64,000 nucleotides of DNA. Origin: Glycomyces albidus. Its GTDB lineage: Bacteria > Actinomycetota > Actinomycetes > Mycobacteriales > Micromonosporaceae. The notes below the pieces were generated by a model that ran no database searches, was not told where the DNA came from, and worked only from the letters and a program-made list of their open reading frames with translations. The stretch covers positions 1 through 64,000 of the forward strand of contig NZ_WIAO01000006.1 of assembly GCF_009451885.1 (NCBI RefSeq), in the 5' to 3' direction. Below, one piece after another: positions 16,479-25,597 of this stretch (the first letter of the stretch is position 1; each line of letters starts with the position of its first letter). The translations under genes and the position numbers were made by a program.

Positions 16479-18248
16479 ATGACCACGATGCGAGAGACAA
16501 CTGCCACGAAACGTCGACGATTCCGACAGCTGTTTCCCGAGCGGTCCGATTTCGCGCACGTCCGCCGCCACTGGCACACCGACCTCCTCGCCGGGCTCAC
16601 CGTCGCGGTCGTCGCCCTGCCGCTGGCGCTGGGGTTCGGGATCGCCTCGGGCCTCGGGGCGTTCGCCGGACTCATCACCTCCATCATCGCCGGGGCCCTC
16701 GCCGCGATCCTCGGCGGCTCGAACCTCCAGGTCACCGGCCCCACCGGGACCATGGCCGTGGTCCTGGTGCCGCTCGCGGCCACCCATTCGCACACCGGCG
16801 TGATGCTCGTGGGGATCATGGCCGGGGTCATGCTCGTCGCGCTCGCGTTCACCGGCGCGGGCCGGTACGCGCGGTACGTCCCCGTCCCCGTGGTCGAAGG
16901 GTTCACCGCCGGCGTCGGCATCGTCATCGCGATCCAGCAGCTCCCTCCCGCGCTCGGGCTCCCGACGCAGAACGCGCACCTGCTCACGGGCGCTTGGGAA
17001 TCGGTGCGCACGTTCGCGGCGGCCCCGGACTGGGCGCCGGTCGCGGTCGCGGTCGGCGTGGTCGCGGCGATCCTCCTCGGCTCGCGGCTGCACTCGCAGA
17101 TCCCCACGCCGCTCCTCGCGGTCATCGCCGCCACCGCGGTCGCCTGGTTCGCCGGCCTCGACGTCGCGGTCATCGGATCGCTGCCGCGCACCATCCCCGC
17201 GCCCGAGGCCGGTTTCCTCGACTTCGCCTCGGAGGCACCCGAACTCGTGGCAGCCGCGATCGCGATCTGCGCCCTGTGCGCGCTCGAGTCGCTCCTGTCG
17301 GCCACCGTCGCCGACAACATGACCGTCGACCAGCACCACAACCCCGACCGGGAACTCCTCGGCCAGGGCGTCGCGAACCTGGTGACGCCGTTCTTCGGCG
17401 GCATGCCGTCCTCCGGGGCGCTCGCGCGCACCGCCGTGAACGTCCGGTCCGGGGCGGCCGGGCGGCTCGCCTCGCTCACGCACGCGCTCGTGCTGGCGCT
17501 CATGATGCTCGCGCTCGCGCCGCTGGTCGCGCACGTGCCGCTCGCGGCGCTCGCGGGCGTCCTCATCGCGACCTCGATCCGCATGATCGAGGTCGGCTCG
17601 ATGCTCGCGCTCGCGCGCTCGACCCGCGCCGACGCGGCCGTCATGTGGCTGACGCTCACCGCGACCGTGCTGCTCAACCTGGTGTGGGCGGTGGCGGTCG
17701 GGATCGCGCTCGCCGGGCTCCTCGCCCTGGGGAAGATCTCCCGGTCGGTGTCGGTCGAGCAGGAGCCCATAGAGACCGGCGACCACCACGACGAGGAGGC
17801 CGCGCTCCTGCACGAGCACATCGTGGCCTACCGCCTCGAGGGCCCGCTGTTCTTCGCCGCGGCGCACCGGTTCCTGCTCCAGCTCCTCGACGTCGCGGAC
17901 GTGCGCGTGGTGGTCCTGCGCATGAGCCGGGTGTCCACCATGGACGCATCGGGGGCGACGGTCCTCGCCGACGCCATCCGGCGCCTGGAGCACCGCGGCA
18001 TCGCGGTCTACCTCTCCGGCCTCGAACCGGTGCACGCCAAGCCCCTTGAAGCCCTCGGCATCCTCGAGCCGCTGTGGCAGCAGGGGCGCCTGTTCGAGCA
18101 CACCAGCGAGGCGATCGCTGCCGCCCGGCGACGCCTCAAGGCCGACGGGCTCCTCGAGCGGCTCGAAGCCATGGACGCCGAGCGCCTACAGGAGCTCGAA
18201 CCGGAGGGCGGGGGCCTCCGCGGGGAGGCCGAAGCGGAGCGCCCATAG
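16479..18248 (+). CDS. SulP-family anion transporter with STAS domain
   Basis: A 589-residue inner-membrane permease of the SLC26/SulP family. About twelve hydrophobic helices span residues 35-430, including the conserved LLAGLTVAVVALPLALGFGIASG and GPTGTMAV segments, and the cytoplasmic STAS domain follows (about 450-560, with VLRMSRVSTMDASGATVLADA). Substrates in this family are sulfate, bicarbonate or dicarboxylates, and the sequence does not decide between them. ATG 16,479 is chosen because the upstream open part is unrelated. The 3' end overlaps the convergent heparinase-like gene by 63 bp. Confidence 0.92.
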   Translation: MTTMRETTATKRRRFRQLFPERSDFAHVRRHWHTDLLAGLTVAVVALPLALGFGIASGLGAFAGLITSIIAGALAAILGGSNLQVTGPTGTMAVVLVPLAATHSHTGVMLVGIMAGVMLVALAFTGAGRYARYVPVPVVEGFTAGVGIVIAIQQLPPALGLPTQNAHLLTGAWESVRTFAAAPDWAPVAVAVGVVAAILLGSRLHSQIPTPLLAVIAATAVAWFAGLDVAVIGSLPRTIPAPEAGFLDFASEAPELVAAAIAICALCALESLLSATVADNMTVDQHHNPDRELLGQGVANLVTPFFGGMPSSGALARTAVNVRSGAAGRLASLTHALVLALMMLALAPLVAHVPLAALAGVLIATSIRMIEVGSMLALARSTRADAAVMWLTLTATVLLNLVWAVAVGIALAGLLALGKISRSVSVEQEPIETGDHHDEEAALLHEHIVAYRLEGPLFFAAAHRFLLQLLDVADVRVVVLRMSRVSTMDASGATVLADAIRRLEHRGIAVYLSGLEPVHAKPLEALGILEPLWQQGRLFEHTSEAIAAARRRLKADGLLERLEAMDAERLQELEPEGGGLRGEAEAERP

Positions 18249-19739
18249 CCGGTCGTGGACGCCGCGGTGGTCGGCCGTGTCGACCGAGTCGACGACCGCG
18301 TCCTCCGGGTTGACGCCGTGCAGGATGAGCGTCCCGCGCTCACCGGTCCACACCGCCCGGTCGCCTTCGAGCTCGGGCCGGATCCGGCTGACGAACGACT
18401 CGGTGAGCTCCGGGCCGTAGTCGCCCAAGGCGATCCCGTCGTCGGTCCACGCGAACTTGCGGATGAGCGCGCCGTCGCCGTAGGCGTCCACGTACACCTC
18501 GACCCCTTCGGGGCCGTCGACGAGTTCGGCGCGCGAGTCCTCGCCGGGCTGCTGCGCCGCGCCCTCCACAGTCGGCACCGAATGCCAGGCCGCGGACGGG
18601 TGGACCTGCTCGTACCGCTCGTCGCCGAAGTACGCGGCGGTGTACTCCCCCGCCCCGGCGTCGCACAGGAGCTGCTCGCCGTCCACCGCGATGATGAACG
18701 ACCCGAGGTCGAGGTGGTTGTGGGGCTCCTCGTTGTACCCGCCCTTGACGGCGAGCGCCCACATGCGCCGGCCGATCCGGCGGCGCTCCACGAACCAGCC
18801 GACCTCCGGCAGGAGCGTCCGGCCCGGCGCGATCGCCTCGGGCAGCGGCCGGCCCCACTCGAGGGTGCGGGTGAGCGGCGCCCAGCGCGCGCACTCGTCC
18901 TCGGCGAACCGCTGCGGCCGCGAGGCCGCGGGCAGCTCGACGCCGAGCCGGTCGTGGAGGCGGGTCAGCAGCCCGGCCGGCAGGAACGGGTCGCCGTCGG
19001 TGTCGCCGAACGTCGCGAACGAGCCCGGGTAGAGCTGGGCGCGGGCCGGGAACGCCGCGATCGCCTCGTTGCCTTCGAGGAGGTCCTCGCCGGTCGCCTC
19101 CCGCCACGCCTCAGCGAAGTACGTGAAGTACCCGAACCCGTAGATCCAGTAGTAGACGCCTTCGACGCAGCCGCCGTCCGGCCCGAACGAGAACAGGTAG
19201 CTCTGCAGCGCCGGCAGCACCCGGCCGCGGATCACGTCCGTGTCGTAGCCGAGCGCCAGCGCGGCCATCCCGGCCGCGCCCGCGCACACCGCGGTCCAGT
19301 TGGAGATCCGCAGCTCCCACCAGAACGGGAACTCGGACTCGAAGAACGGGTCGAGGACGCGCTCGCGGATCTCGGCCTCGACCTCCTCGGCGCCTTCGAC
19401 GTCCTCGCGCAGGCGCAGGATCTCGGCCAGGGTCTGGGCGGTCTCGCACGCGAAGAGGTCCACGCAGGTGCGCGGGTCGAAGTCCGCGCCCCAGTGGGCG
19501 GGCAGCGCCCAGGAGCGCTCCTGGCAGACGTCCTTGACGAGCGAGGACAGCGCGGCCGCCTCGCCGGTGATGGCGAGCGCGGCGAGGTGGCGGCGGCGCG
19601 CGAAGTACTGGGTCTCGTACGGCAGCCGGCGGCCGGTCGCGGCGAAGTCGTCGGCGAGCGCCGGATCGAACGCCGGCACGGGCTGCGCGGCGATCTCGCG
19701 GAGCTCGGCCAGGAGGGCCGTACGAAGGTCATTCAGCAT
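18186..19739 (-). CDS. Heparinase II/III-like protein
   Basis: A 517-residue protein with an N-terminal helical toroid (about 1-300; for example FWWELRISNWTAVCAGAAGMAALALGYD) and a C-terminal beta-sandwich with the heparinase II/III signature NEEPHNHLDLGSFIIAVDGE followed by LLCDAGAGEYT. This is the layout of polysaccharide lyase families such as PL12/PL15/PL21. No signal peptide is visible at the N-terminus (MLNDLRTALLAELREIA), so it may act in the cytoplasm on imported oligosaccharides. It overlaps the SulP gene tail to tail. Confidence 0.85.
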   Translation of the reverse strand: MLNDLRTALLAELREIAAQPVPAFDPALADDFAATGRRLPYETQYFARRRHLAALAITGEAAALSSLVKDVCQERSWALPAHWGADFDPRTCVDLFACETAQTLAEILRLREDVEGAEEVEAEIRERVLDPFFESEFPFWWELRISNWTAVCAGAAGMAALALGYDTDVIRGRVLPALQSYLFSFGPDGGCVEGVYYWIYGFGYFTYFAEAWREATGEDLLEGNEAIAAFPARAQLYPGSFATFGDTDGDPFLPAGLLTRLHDRLGVELPAASRPQRFAEDECARWAPLTRTLEWGRPLPEAIAPGRTLLPEVGWFVERRRIGRRMWALAVKGGYNEEPHNHLDLGSFIIAVDGEQLLCDAGAGEYTAAYFGDERYEQVHPSAAWHSVPTVEGAAQQPGEDSRAELVDGPEGVEVYVDAYGDGALIRKFAWTDDGIALGDYGPELTESFVSRIRPELEGDRAVWTGERGTLILHGVNPEDAVVDSVDTADHRGVHDRLWALRFGLPAEAPALRFELL

Positions 19740-20037
19740 GGCGCAGCCGTTCGGGTTCGGGGAAGGCGAGCGTAGCGAGCGCCGGACGGCGCGGGGGGCG
19801 CGGGCCGGTCCCGGCGCGGCCGTCCGGAGCCGGTGGAGCGAGTGGACGGACCCGCGGGTGCGGGCCGGTCGCGGTACCGCCGCCGGAGGTGCAGAACGCC
19901 GAGCGCGTCGGCGCCGGCGGCGCGGCGGGAGGGGTCCGTCATCGACGGTCGCCTTTCCGGGCAGGGTGGTCCAGGCCGGGGTTCCAGCCGTGGCTCAACG
20001 GTAACGCGCGCCCGCATTCCGTCATAGACTCCCTCGT
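19740..20037. other. Intergenic, divergent between heparinase-like and MerR genes
   Basis: About 300 bp without a supported gene. It must hold the promoters of both neighbours. I see only short GCGAGCGTAGCGAGCG-type repeats near 19,770 and no convincing -35/-10 pair. Confidence 0.5.
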
Positions 20038-20694
20038 ATGCGCATCGGCGAGCTGTCGGAGCGGACCGGCGTCCCGGCCGCGACGATCAAGTACTACCTG
20101 CGGGAGCACCTGCTGCAGCCGGGAGAGCACGGCGAGGGCAACACCGTCGAATACGGGCCCGCCCACGTGCACCGGCTGACGCTCATCCGGGCGCTCTCCG
20201 AGACCGCGGGCCTGTCCGTGGCGCAGATCGGCGAAGTGCTCACCGTCCTTGCGCGCCATCCGGAATCGGCGTTCCAGGCGCTGGGCGCGACACTCGCGGC
20301 GACCCACCGGGACCCCGCGTTCTCGCTCGCGAGCGAAGGCACCACCGAGGCCGCCGAGCGCACCGTGGACCAGCTCCTCACCGAGTACGGCTGGGCCGAG
20401 GTGGCGCCGCCGATGTACCGCGACGCGATGGTCACGGCCCTGACCGCGTTCTACCGCTTGGGGAATCCGGACCCGCAGGAGGTGCTCGGCCACTACGCGG
20501 ACGCGGCGGCGGCGCTGGCGTCGGCGGACATGGAGGCGATCGCGGAGGCGACCAGGGTCGAGGGCGTCGACGTGGAGCAGGCGGTGGTGGCGACCGTCCT
20601 GGGCGAGACGGTGTTCGCGGCGCTGCGCCGGATCGCGCACATCGCGGCGTCGGCGCGGACGCAGGAGGGCCAGGGGCCCTCGGGCACAATCTAG
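20038..20694 (+). CDS. MerR-family transcriptional regulator
   Basis: A 218-residue regulator. The N-terminal winged helix is typical of MerR proteins (MRIGELSERTGVPAATIKYYLREHLL, then ARHPES after the dimerisation helix). The C-terminal 140 residues are an all-helical effector domain without cysteines suitable for metal binding, so an organic ligand is more likely than a metal. It is 76 bp upstream of the spermidine-synthase-like gene on the same strand and could regulate it. Confidence 0.9.
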   Translation: MRIGELSERTGVPAATIKYYLREHLLQPGEHGEGNTVEYGPAHVHRLTLIRALSETAGLSVAQIGEVLTVLARHPESAFQALGATLAATHRDPAFSLASEGTTEAAERTVDQLLTEYGWAEVAPPMYRDAMVTALTAFYRLGNPDPQEVLGHYADAAAALASADMEAIAEATRVEGVDVEQAVVATVLGETVFAALRRIAHIAASARTQEGQGPSGTI

Positions 20695-20770
20695 GAAGCG
20701 CACCGCCCGCCGGTCGCCCCCGCTCCGCCGGGCCGCCCCGGTCCACTCCCCGAGAACGATTGACTCTCCC

Positions 20771-21580
20771 ATGCAGGACGCTCTCCGCTTCGACCGCGAT
20801 CCCGACCGCCCGAGCCTGCTGCACCTCGTCTGCGACGGGGTCGTGCAGGCGACGATCGACCTCGACGACCCGTCCTACCTGGACGCCGAGTACATGCAGC
20901 GGATCGCCTACCTCGTCGACGCCGTCGCCGAGCCGAAGCGGCCGCTGCGGGTGCTGCACCTGGGCGCGGGCGGGCTCGCGATGGCGCGGTACGTGGCGGC
21001 GACGCGGCCCGGGTCGTACCAGCAGGCGGTCGAGACCAACGACGAGCTGATCGAACTGGTCCGCGCCGAGGCCCCGCTGCCGCGCGGCGTGAAGGTGAAG
21101 ATCCGGCGCACCGACGCGCGCGAGGCGGTCGAGTCGGCGCCCGACGGCAGCTACGAGCTGATCATCAGCGACGTCTACGACGGCGCGCGCGTGCCCGCGC
21201 ACGTGACCGGCGTCGAGTTCCTGCACCAGGTGAACCGGGTACTCAGGCCGGGCGGGCACTACGCGGTGAACCTCTGCGACGGCGGGCACATGAAGTTCCT
21301 CAAGCCGGCGCTCGCGGCGATGCGCGAGGTGTGGCCGCACGTGGCGGTCATGGGCGAGCCGGCGGTCCTGCGGGGGCGCCGATTCGGGAACGTCGTGGCC
21401 GCCGCCTCGGGCGTCGGACTCCCGGTCGCGGAACTGCGCCGCCGCTGCGCGGGCGCGGCCTTCCCGTGCCGGGTCCTGGAGGGCACGGAGCTGCGCGAGT
21501 ACATCGTGGGCGCCGCCCCGGCCACCGACGCGAAGGCGATCCCGTCCCCGCCCCCGCCGCGGTCCCTCCGCAGCTTCTGA
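20771..21580 (+). CDS. Spermidine synthase-like / SAM-dependent methyltransferase-fold protein
   Basis: A 269-residue Rossmann-fold protein. The nucleotide-binding loop is VLHLGAGGLAMARYVA (about residues 60-75), followed by VETNDELIELV (acidic residue binding the SAM ribose) and IISDVYDGARVP (position of the catalytic aspartate in aminopropyltransferases). Similar proteins are common in actinobacteria as putative spermidine synthases or methyltransferases. The polyamine-binding residues cannot be confirmed, so the reaction is uncertain. Confidence 0.8.
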   Translation: MQDALRFDRDPDRPSLLHLVCDGVVQATIDLDDPSYLDAEYMQRIAYLVDAVAEPKRPLRVLHLGAGGLAMARYVAATRPGSYQQAVETNDELIELVRAEAPLPRGVKVKIRRTDAREAVESAPDGSYELIISDVYDGARVPAHVTGVEFLHQVNRVLRPGGHYAVNLCDGGHMKFLKPALAAMREVWPHVAVMGEPAVLRGRRFGNVVAAASGVGLPVAELRRRCAGAAFPCRVLEGTELREYIVGAAPATDAKAIPSPPPPRSLRSF

Positions 21581-21742
21581 GCGCGGGCCGGATTCGGTAA
21601 CGCGAGCGGGCCCGCGAACCGTCCCGGCGGACGGTCCACCCGCAGGTCGGCCGTTCGGACAATAATCCCGGAGGATAGCGGCCCTGTCTCCCGGCCCGTC
21701 ACGCCTGTCCGGTCCCGGGCAGTGGTGGCGTTCACACCGAAC

Positions 21743-21769
21743 TTGGCGATGCGAGTCACCTTGTATTAG
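21743..21769 (+). promoter_or_regulatory. Candidate promoter of the riboswitch-nlpC transcript
   Basis: TTGGCG (21,743-21,748) and TATTAG (21,764-21,769) with a short 15-bp spacer, about 70 bp before the riboswitch. The region 21,581-21,742 contains nothing else I can support. Confidence 0.3.
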
Positions 21770-21837
21770 CGTCGGCGCCTGTTCCGGTCGGGTCCTCAGG
21801 GCTCCCCCAGAGACCCACCCGTCCGGACCGCCGAGCC

Positions 21838-22034
21838 GCGCCGCGCATGCCGCCTGTCCCTCCCGGTACAGGGCGAAGCACCGCAGCGCGGGCCGGGGAC
21901 CCAGCCGCGCCGTCCCCTCCGCGCCGAACCGGCGCACCACGGCGCATGGGGTGAATCCCGCCCGGACGCGAGTCCGAGCGGGTAGGGCGATCTTCCCTGC
22001 CCGAACCCGACAGCTAACCCGGTAGGCGGCCGAG
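21838..22034 (+). ncRNA. Cyclic di-AMP riboswitch (ydaO/yuaA class)
   Basis: The leader of the NlpC/P60 gene carries the conserved blocks of the ydaO-yuaA riboswitch in order: GCCGGGGACCCA (about 21,892-21,903), GGGGTGAATCCCG (about 21,948-21,960), GGGTAGGGCGATCTTCCCTG (about 21,980-21,999) and CCGACAGCTAACCCGGTAGG (about 22,007-22,026). In actinobacteria this class sits before cell-wall hydrolase genes and turns them off when c-di-AMP is high. The 5' boundary is approximate. The GTG start follows 17 bases after the last conserved block. Confidence 0.88.
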
Positions 22035-22050
22035 GAAGAAAGGCCACCCC

Positions 22051-23058
22051 GTGGCTCAAGCCTGCACAGACATCGCACATCGTTCCCGCGCCGCGGCGAT
22101 CCTCCGCCGCGTCGCCGCCTACACCGGCGTCACCGTCGCCACCGTCGGGCTCGTGACCGCGTTCGCCGGCAGCCGGGCCCACGCGGCCGAGATCGACTAC
22201 GACGCCGCGTCCGCGTCCGAGATCCAGGACCACATCGAGGACCTCGAGTCCCAGCGCGACGAGACCGGCGCCGCCATCGACGGCCTCCAGGCGCAGCTCG
22301 ACGCCGCCCAGGCCGTCGTCACCGCCGCCGCCGCGGACTACGGCTCCAGCGACGTCCAGCTCACCTACGTCACCGCCGCGGTCCAATCCGCCGACGACGA
22401 ACTGGGCGCCAAGGTCTCCACGCTCGTCGAGTACGCGCAGGAGCAGTCCGACAAGTACGCCGAGGCCCAGGAGGCCGCCGAGCGCAGCGACGGGCTCGAG
22501 ACCCAGATCGCCGACCTCGAAGCGCAGGCCGGCAAGCTCGACGCGCAGATCCAGGAGGCCGAGGCCGCGTACGACGAGGCCGCCGAGGCCGAAGCCGCCG
22601 CGGCGGCCGAAGCCGCAGCGGCCGAAGCCGAGGCGGAAGCCGCGGCCGAGCAGGAGGCGGCGGCCGAGGTCCCCGCCTCGTCGTCGTCCGGTTCCGCGGC
22701 CGAGTACAGCGCCGACGCCGCCACCGCCGCGGTCCAGTTCGCGCGCGACCAGCTCGGCGAGTCCTACGTGTTCGGCGCCGCCGGCCCCGACACCTGGGAC
22801 TGCTCGGGCCTGGTCACCGGCGCCTACGGCGTCTCCGGCATCTCGCTGACCCACTCGACCTGGGCGATCTGGGACGAGACCAGCGCGATCGGCCGCGACG
22901 ACCTCAAGCCGGGCGACCTGGTGTTCTACAACGGCCAGGGCCACATGGCGATCTACATCGGCGACGGCCAGGTCATCCACGCGCCCAAGCCGGGCGACGT
23001 CGTCAAGGTCTCCGACCTCGACATGGGCATGTCCATCGACGGCTACCGCCGCGTCTGA
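22051..23058 (+). CDS. Secreted NlpC/P60 peptidoglycan endopeptidase
   Basis: A 335-residue cell-wall hydrolase of the RipA/CwlO type. Residues 1-47 form a signal peptide ending AHA. Residues about 48-215 are a long coiled coil with Glu/Ala-rich heptads, interrupted by a low-complexity linker. The catalytic domain (about 228-335) has the NlpC cysteine in WDCSGLV, the histidine in GHMAIYIGDG and a third polar residue in VIHAPKPGD. It should cut the D-Glu/meso-DAP bond of stem peptides. The start is GTG 22,051 with GAAGAAAGG upstream. Expression is predicted to be under the c-di-AMP riboswitch just before it. Confidence 0.95.
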   Translation: MAQACTDIAHRSRAAAILRRVAAYTGVTVATVGLVTAFAGSRAHAAEIDYDAASASEIQDHIEDLESQRDETGAAIDGLQAQLDAAQAVVTAAAADYGSSDVQLTYVTAAVQSADDELGAKVSTLVEYAQEQSDKYAEAQEAAERSDGLETQIADLEAQAGKLDAQIQEAEAAYDEAAEAEAAAAAEAAAAEAEAEAAAEQEAAAEVPASSSSGSAAEYSADAATAAVQFARDQLGESYVFGAAGPDTWDCSGLVTGAYGVSGISLTHSTWAIWDETSAIGRDDLKPGDLVFYNGQGHMAIYIGDGQVIHAPKPGDVVKVSDLDMGMSIDGYRRV

Positions 23059-23161
23059 CCGACCGATCGGAGCCGATCCAGGCGGCATCGCGAGCGTTCC
23101 TCGGCTCGCCTGCCGCCCCGGCTTCGATACCGCCCGGCGCCTGCGACATCGCCGGGCAGTC

Positions 23162-23219
23162 CTGGGCCGCCCGCTTCCGCCCCCGCCTCCCGCCAGGCGG
23201 CCGGAAGCGGGCGGCCCAG
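23162..23219 (+). terminator. Long hairpin after the NlpC/P60 gene
   Basis: A perfect 18-bp inverted repeat (CTGGGCCGCCCGCTTCCG and its complement), enclosing an inner 5-bp stem. No T run follows. It lies about 100 bp past the stop and is the probable 3' end of the NlpC/P60 mRNA. Confidence 0.65.
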
Positions 23220-23278
23220 TCGTCGCATCCCTCCGGAGAGCCGCTCCGCAGGGCATGCACCTGGATCCGGACACGCTT

Positions 23279-23305
23279 AAGGGCCGGGGCGATGCCCCGG
23301 CCCTT
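23279..23305. terminator. Bidirectional terminator between nlpC and the sigma factor gene
   Basis: AAGGGCCGGGGC / GCCCCGGCCCTT, 12-bp perfect stem with a three-base GAT loop, 42 bp past the sigma-factor stop. Confidence 0.85.
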
Positions 23306-23346
23306 CGCGCTGTTCGGCTCGTGCTGTTTCCTCAGCGGTTACGCCT

Positions 23347-24297
23347 TCAAGCCGCCTCGGCCATGACCTGGTCGTTGGCGAGTTCCTTGAGGCGGGCCAG
23401 CGCCTGGATCTCGAGCTGGCGGATGCGTTCGCGCGACAGGTGGAACCGGTGCGCGACCTCCGTGAGCGAGTGCTCGCGGCCGTCCTCGAGCCCGTAGCGG
23501 GCCTTGACGATCCCCGCCGAGCGCTCGTCGAGGTGGTTGAGCATCATCTCGATGCGCTGGCGTTCCATCCCGGCGAGGACCACGTCCTCCGGGCTGGGCT
23601 CGTCGGAGTCGGCGACCAGGTCGCCGAGGTTGGTGTCGCCGTCGTCGCCGATCGGCGTGTCCAGCGAGACGGTGTCCTGGCTCCAGCGGATGAGCTCGTT
23701 GACCCGCTCGACCGTGACGCCGAGGGCGGCGGCCACCTGGTCGGGTTCGGGGTCGCCGCCGAGCTCACGGGTGAGCTGGCGGGTGACGTTGCGCATCCGG
23801 TTGACGTCCTCGACCAGGTGCACCGGCAGGCGAACGGTGCGCTCCTGCTGGGCGATCGCCCGGCTGATGGCCTGGCGGATCCACCACGTGGCGTACGTCG
23901 AGAACTTGAAGCCGCGCGCGTAGTCGAACTTCTCGACGGCGCGGACCAGGCCGGTGTTGCCCTCCTGGATCAGGTCGAGCATCGGCATCCCGGAGCGGAC
24001 GTACCGGCGGGCGATCGAGACGACCAGCCGCAGGTTCGCCTTGATGAACTGCTCCTTCGCGCGCGCGCCGTCCTCGATCAGGCGCTTGAGCTCCTTCTCG
24101 GTGGCGTCGCCGAAGGTCTCTCCCTCGCCGAGCAGGTGCTTCGCGAACAGCCCCGCTTCGACGGCCTTCGCGAGGTCGACCTCGGCGGCGGCGTCAAGCA
24201 GCGGCGTCTTCGAGATCTCGTGCAGGTACACACCTACAAGGTCTCGTTCCTCAGCGACCTCTTCGGTGGTGAGGGTGGGTGTTGTCGTAGTCTCCAC
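23347..24297 (-). CDS. Sigma-70 family RNA polymerase sigma factor, group 2 (SigB/HrdB-like)
   Basis: A 316-residue sigma factor. Region 1.2 (DLVGVYLHEISKTPLLDA), region 2 (FIKANLRLVVSIARRYVRSGMPMLDLIQEG, then ARGFKFSTYATWWIRQAISRAI), region 3 and region 4.2 (LTEVAHRFHLSRERIRQLEIQALARLK) are intact. It lacks the long acidic N-terminus of the housekeeping HrdB/SigA, so it is most like mycobacterial SigB, used in stationary phase and stress. GTG 24,297 is chosen because GAGGAG lies about nine bases upstream; the longer frame adds unrelated residues. Confidence 0.92.
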   Translation of the reverse strand: METTTTPTLTTEEVAEERDLVGVYLHEISKTPLLDAAAEVDLAKAVEAGLFAKHLLGEGETFGDATEKELKRLIEDGARAKEQFIKANLRLVVSIARRYVRSGMPMLDLIQEGNTGLVRAVEKFDYARGFKFSTYATWWIRQAISRAIAQQERTVRLPVHLVEDVNRMRNVTRQLTRELGGDPEPDQVAAALGVTVERVNELIRWSQDTVSLDTPIGDDGDTNLGDLVADSDEPSPEDVVLAGMERQRIEMMLNHLDERSAGIVKARYGLEDGREHSLTEVAHRFHLSRERIRQLEIQALARLKELANDQVMAEAA

Positions 24298-24907
24298 GCT
24301 CAAGGTCTCCTCCAGCTTCCTCGTCCCCCGACACCGCGTGAACGGTGTACCAGTTACAACGACCGCTTCGTTGCGTGGAATTCCGTGCCCCGGTGTTCGA
24401 TGCGCCACGGTTACGGAATCGATGCGAACGGGTGCCCTTTCGGGTGTTCGCGCAATCCCGTGAACCGGTCTCGCGGGCTATGCTCGATTCACGGCTCCTG
24501 TCACTGGGACGGGCGCGGGGAACGCTCATGATGCCTCTGAGACGGGGATCACCTCACCGGCGTTGCGGGGTGGCGATCCGAGTCCTGGTCACGGTATCGT
24601 TTCCGGCCTGCTTCATCGCAAACCTTCAATCTCTAGGGGTACACGCGCCTTACCTTGAAAAAGTTGAGAGATCATCTCTTTGCGGCCCGAATCACGTGGA
24701 TCCGGGTCGGGAAGGCGGCGACGCTCTGATACCCGCACCATAGCGGACGGTAGCGGTGACAAGCAACACCATTCCCAGCTGTTGTTGTCGGATTCCGAGC
24801 ACCCCTCGTTCTCCTCAGTCTGAACCCTCCGGGCCCTCCGCGGGGCGCTTCCGGCCCCCGTGATGCGAAGATCACGCGCGTGACCGCCTGAGCGTAGAGT
24901 TGGCCGG
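24298..24907. other. 610-bp divergent intergenic region (sigma factor / orn)
   Basis: No gene is supported here; the open frames are short and without recognisable motifs. It must contain the promoters of the sigma factor gene (minus) and orn (plus). The only clear element is the palindrome at 24,860-24,875. Confidence 0.5.
24860..24875. promoter_or_regulatory. Palindromic motif, candidate operator (copy 2)
   Basis: GTGATGCGAAGATCAC has perfect 5-bp arms (GTGAT/ATCAC) around GCGAAG. It lies 33 bp before the orn start and just upstream of a TAGAGT that could be its -10 element. It matches the copy at 12,198-12,213 in 15 of 16 bases. Confidence 0.45.
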
Positions 24908-25540
24908 GTGACAGAAGAACGCCTTGTGTGGGTCGACTGCGAAATGACCGGCCTCGACCCGGACACCGAAGCCCTCATCGAAATCGCCGTGCTCGTCACC
25001 GAACCGGACCTGACCCCTCTGGACGACGGCATCGACATCGTCATCGCCTGCGACGGCGACACCCTCGCGAACATGGGCGCGTTCGTGGCCGACATGCACG
25101 CCAAGTCCGGGCTCACCGACGAGGTGCGCGCCTCCGAGGTCTCGCTCGCCGAGGCCGAGGACGCGGTCCTGCAGTACGTCAAGCAGCACGTGCCCGAGGC
25201 CCGCACCGCCCCGCTGTGCGGCAACTCGATCGCCACCGACCGCACCTTCATCACCAAGTACATGCCGCGCCTCGACGACCACCTGCACTACCGCATGATC
25301 GACGTGTCGTCGATCAAGGAGCTCGCCCGCCGCTGGTACCCGCGCGTCTACTACAACCAGCCGCCGAAGGGCCTCGCCCACCGCGCGCTCGCCGACATCA
25401 AGGAGAGCGTCAAGGAGCTGGAGTACTACCGCCGGACCGTGTTCGTGGCCCTGCCCGGCCCCACGAGCGAAGAGGCCAAGGCCGCCGCCGCGGCACTGGC
25501 CGAGACCGCCGGTGAGACCCCGAACACCCAACCCCGTTGA
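24908..25540 (+). CDS. orn: Oligoribonuclease
   Basis: A 210-residue DEDD-family 3'-5' exoribonuclease that degrades the last 2-5 nucleotides of RNA, including pGpG from c-di-GMP. The DEDDh residues are visible: [10 protein letters not shown] (Asp and Glu), NSIATDRTF (Asp), and HRALADI (His and Asp). The Ala-rich C-terminal 25 residues are an extension common in actinobacteria. The start is GTG 24,908. The tRNA-His gene follows 57 bp downstream on the same strand. Confidence 0.96.
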   Translation: MTEERLVWVDCEMTGLDPDTEALIEIAVLVTEPDLTPLDDGIDIVIACDGDTLANMGAFVADMHAKSGLTDEVRASEVSLAEAEDAVLQYVKQHVPEARTAPLCGNSIATDRTFITKYMPRLDDHLHYRMIDVSSIKELARRWYPRVYYNQPPKGLAHRALADIKESVKELEYYRRTVFVALPGPTSEEAKAAAAALAETAGETPNTQPR

Positions 25541-25597
25541 CATTCGCCCGGCCCCGATGGCTATCATTGTCCCCGGCTTCCTTGTTGAAGCCCGATG

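Noticed and set aside
24298-24907. A coding gene between the sigma factor and orn
   Set aside because: The open frames (for example 24,345-24,743 plus) have no start signal or similarity and overlap both promoters.
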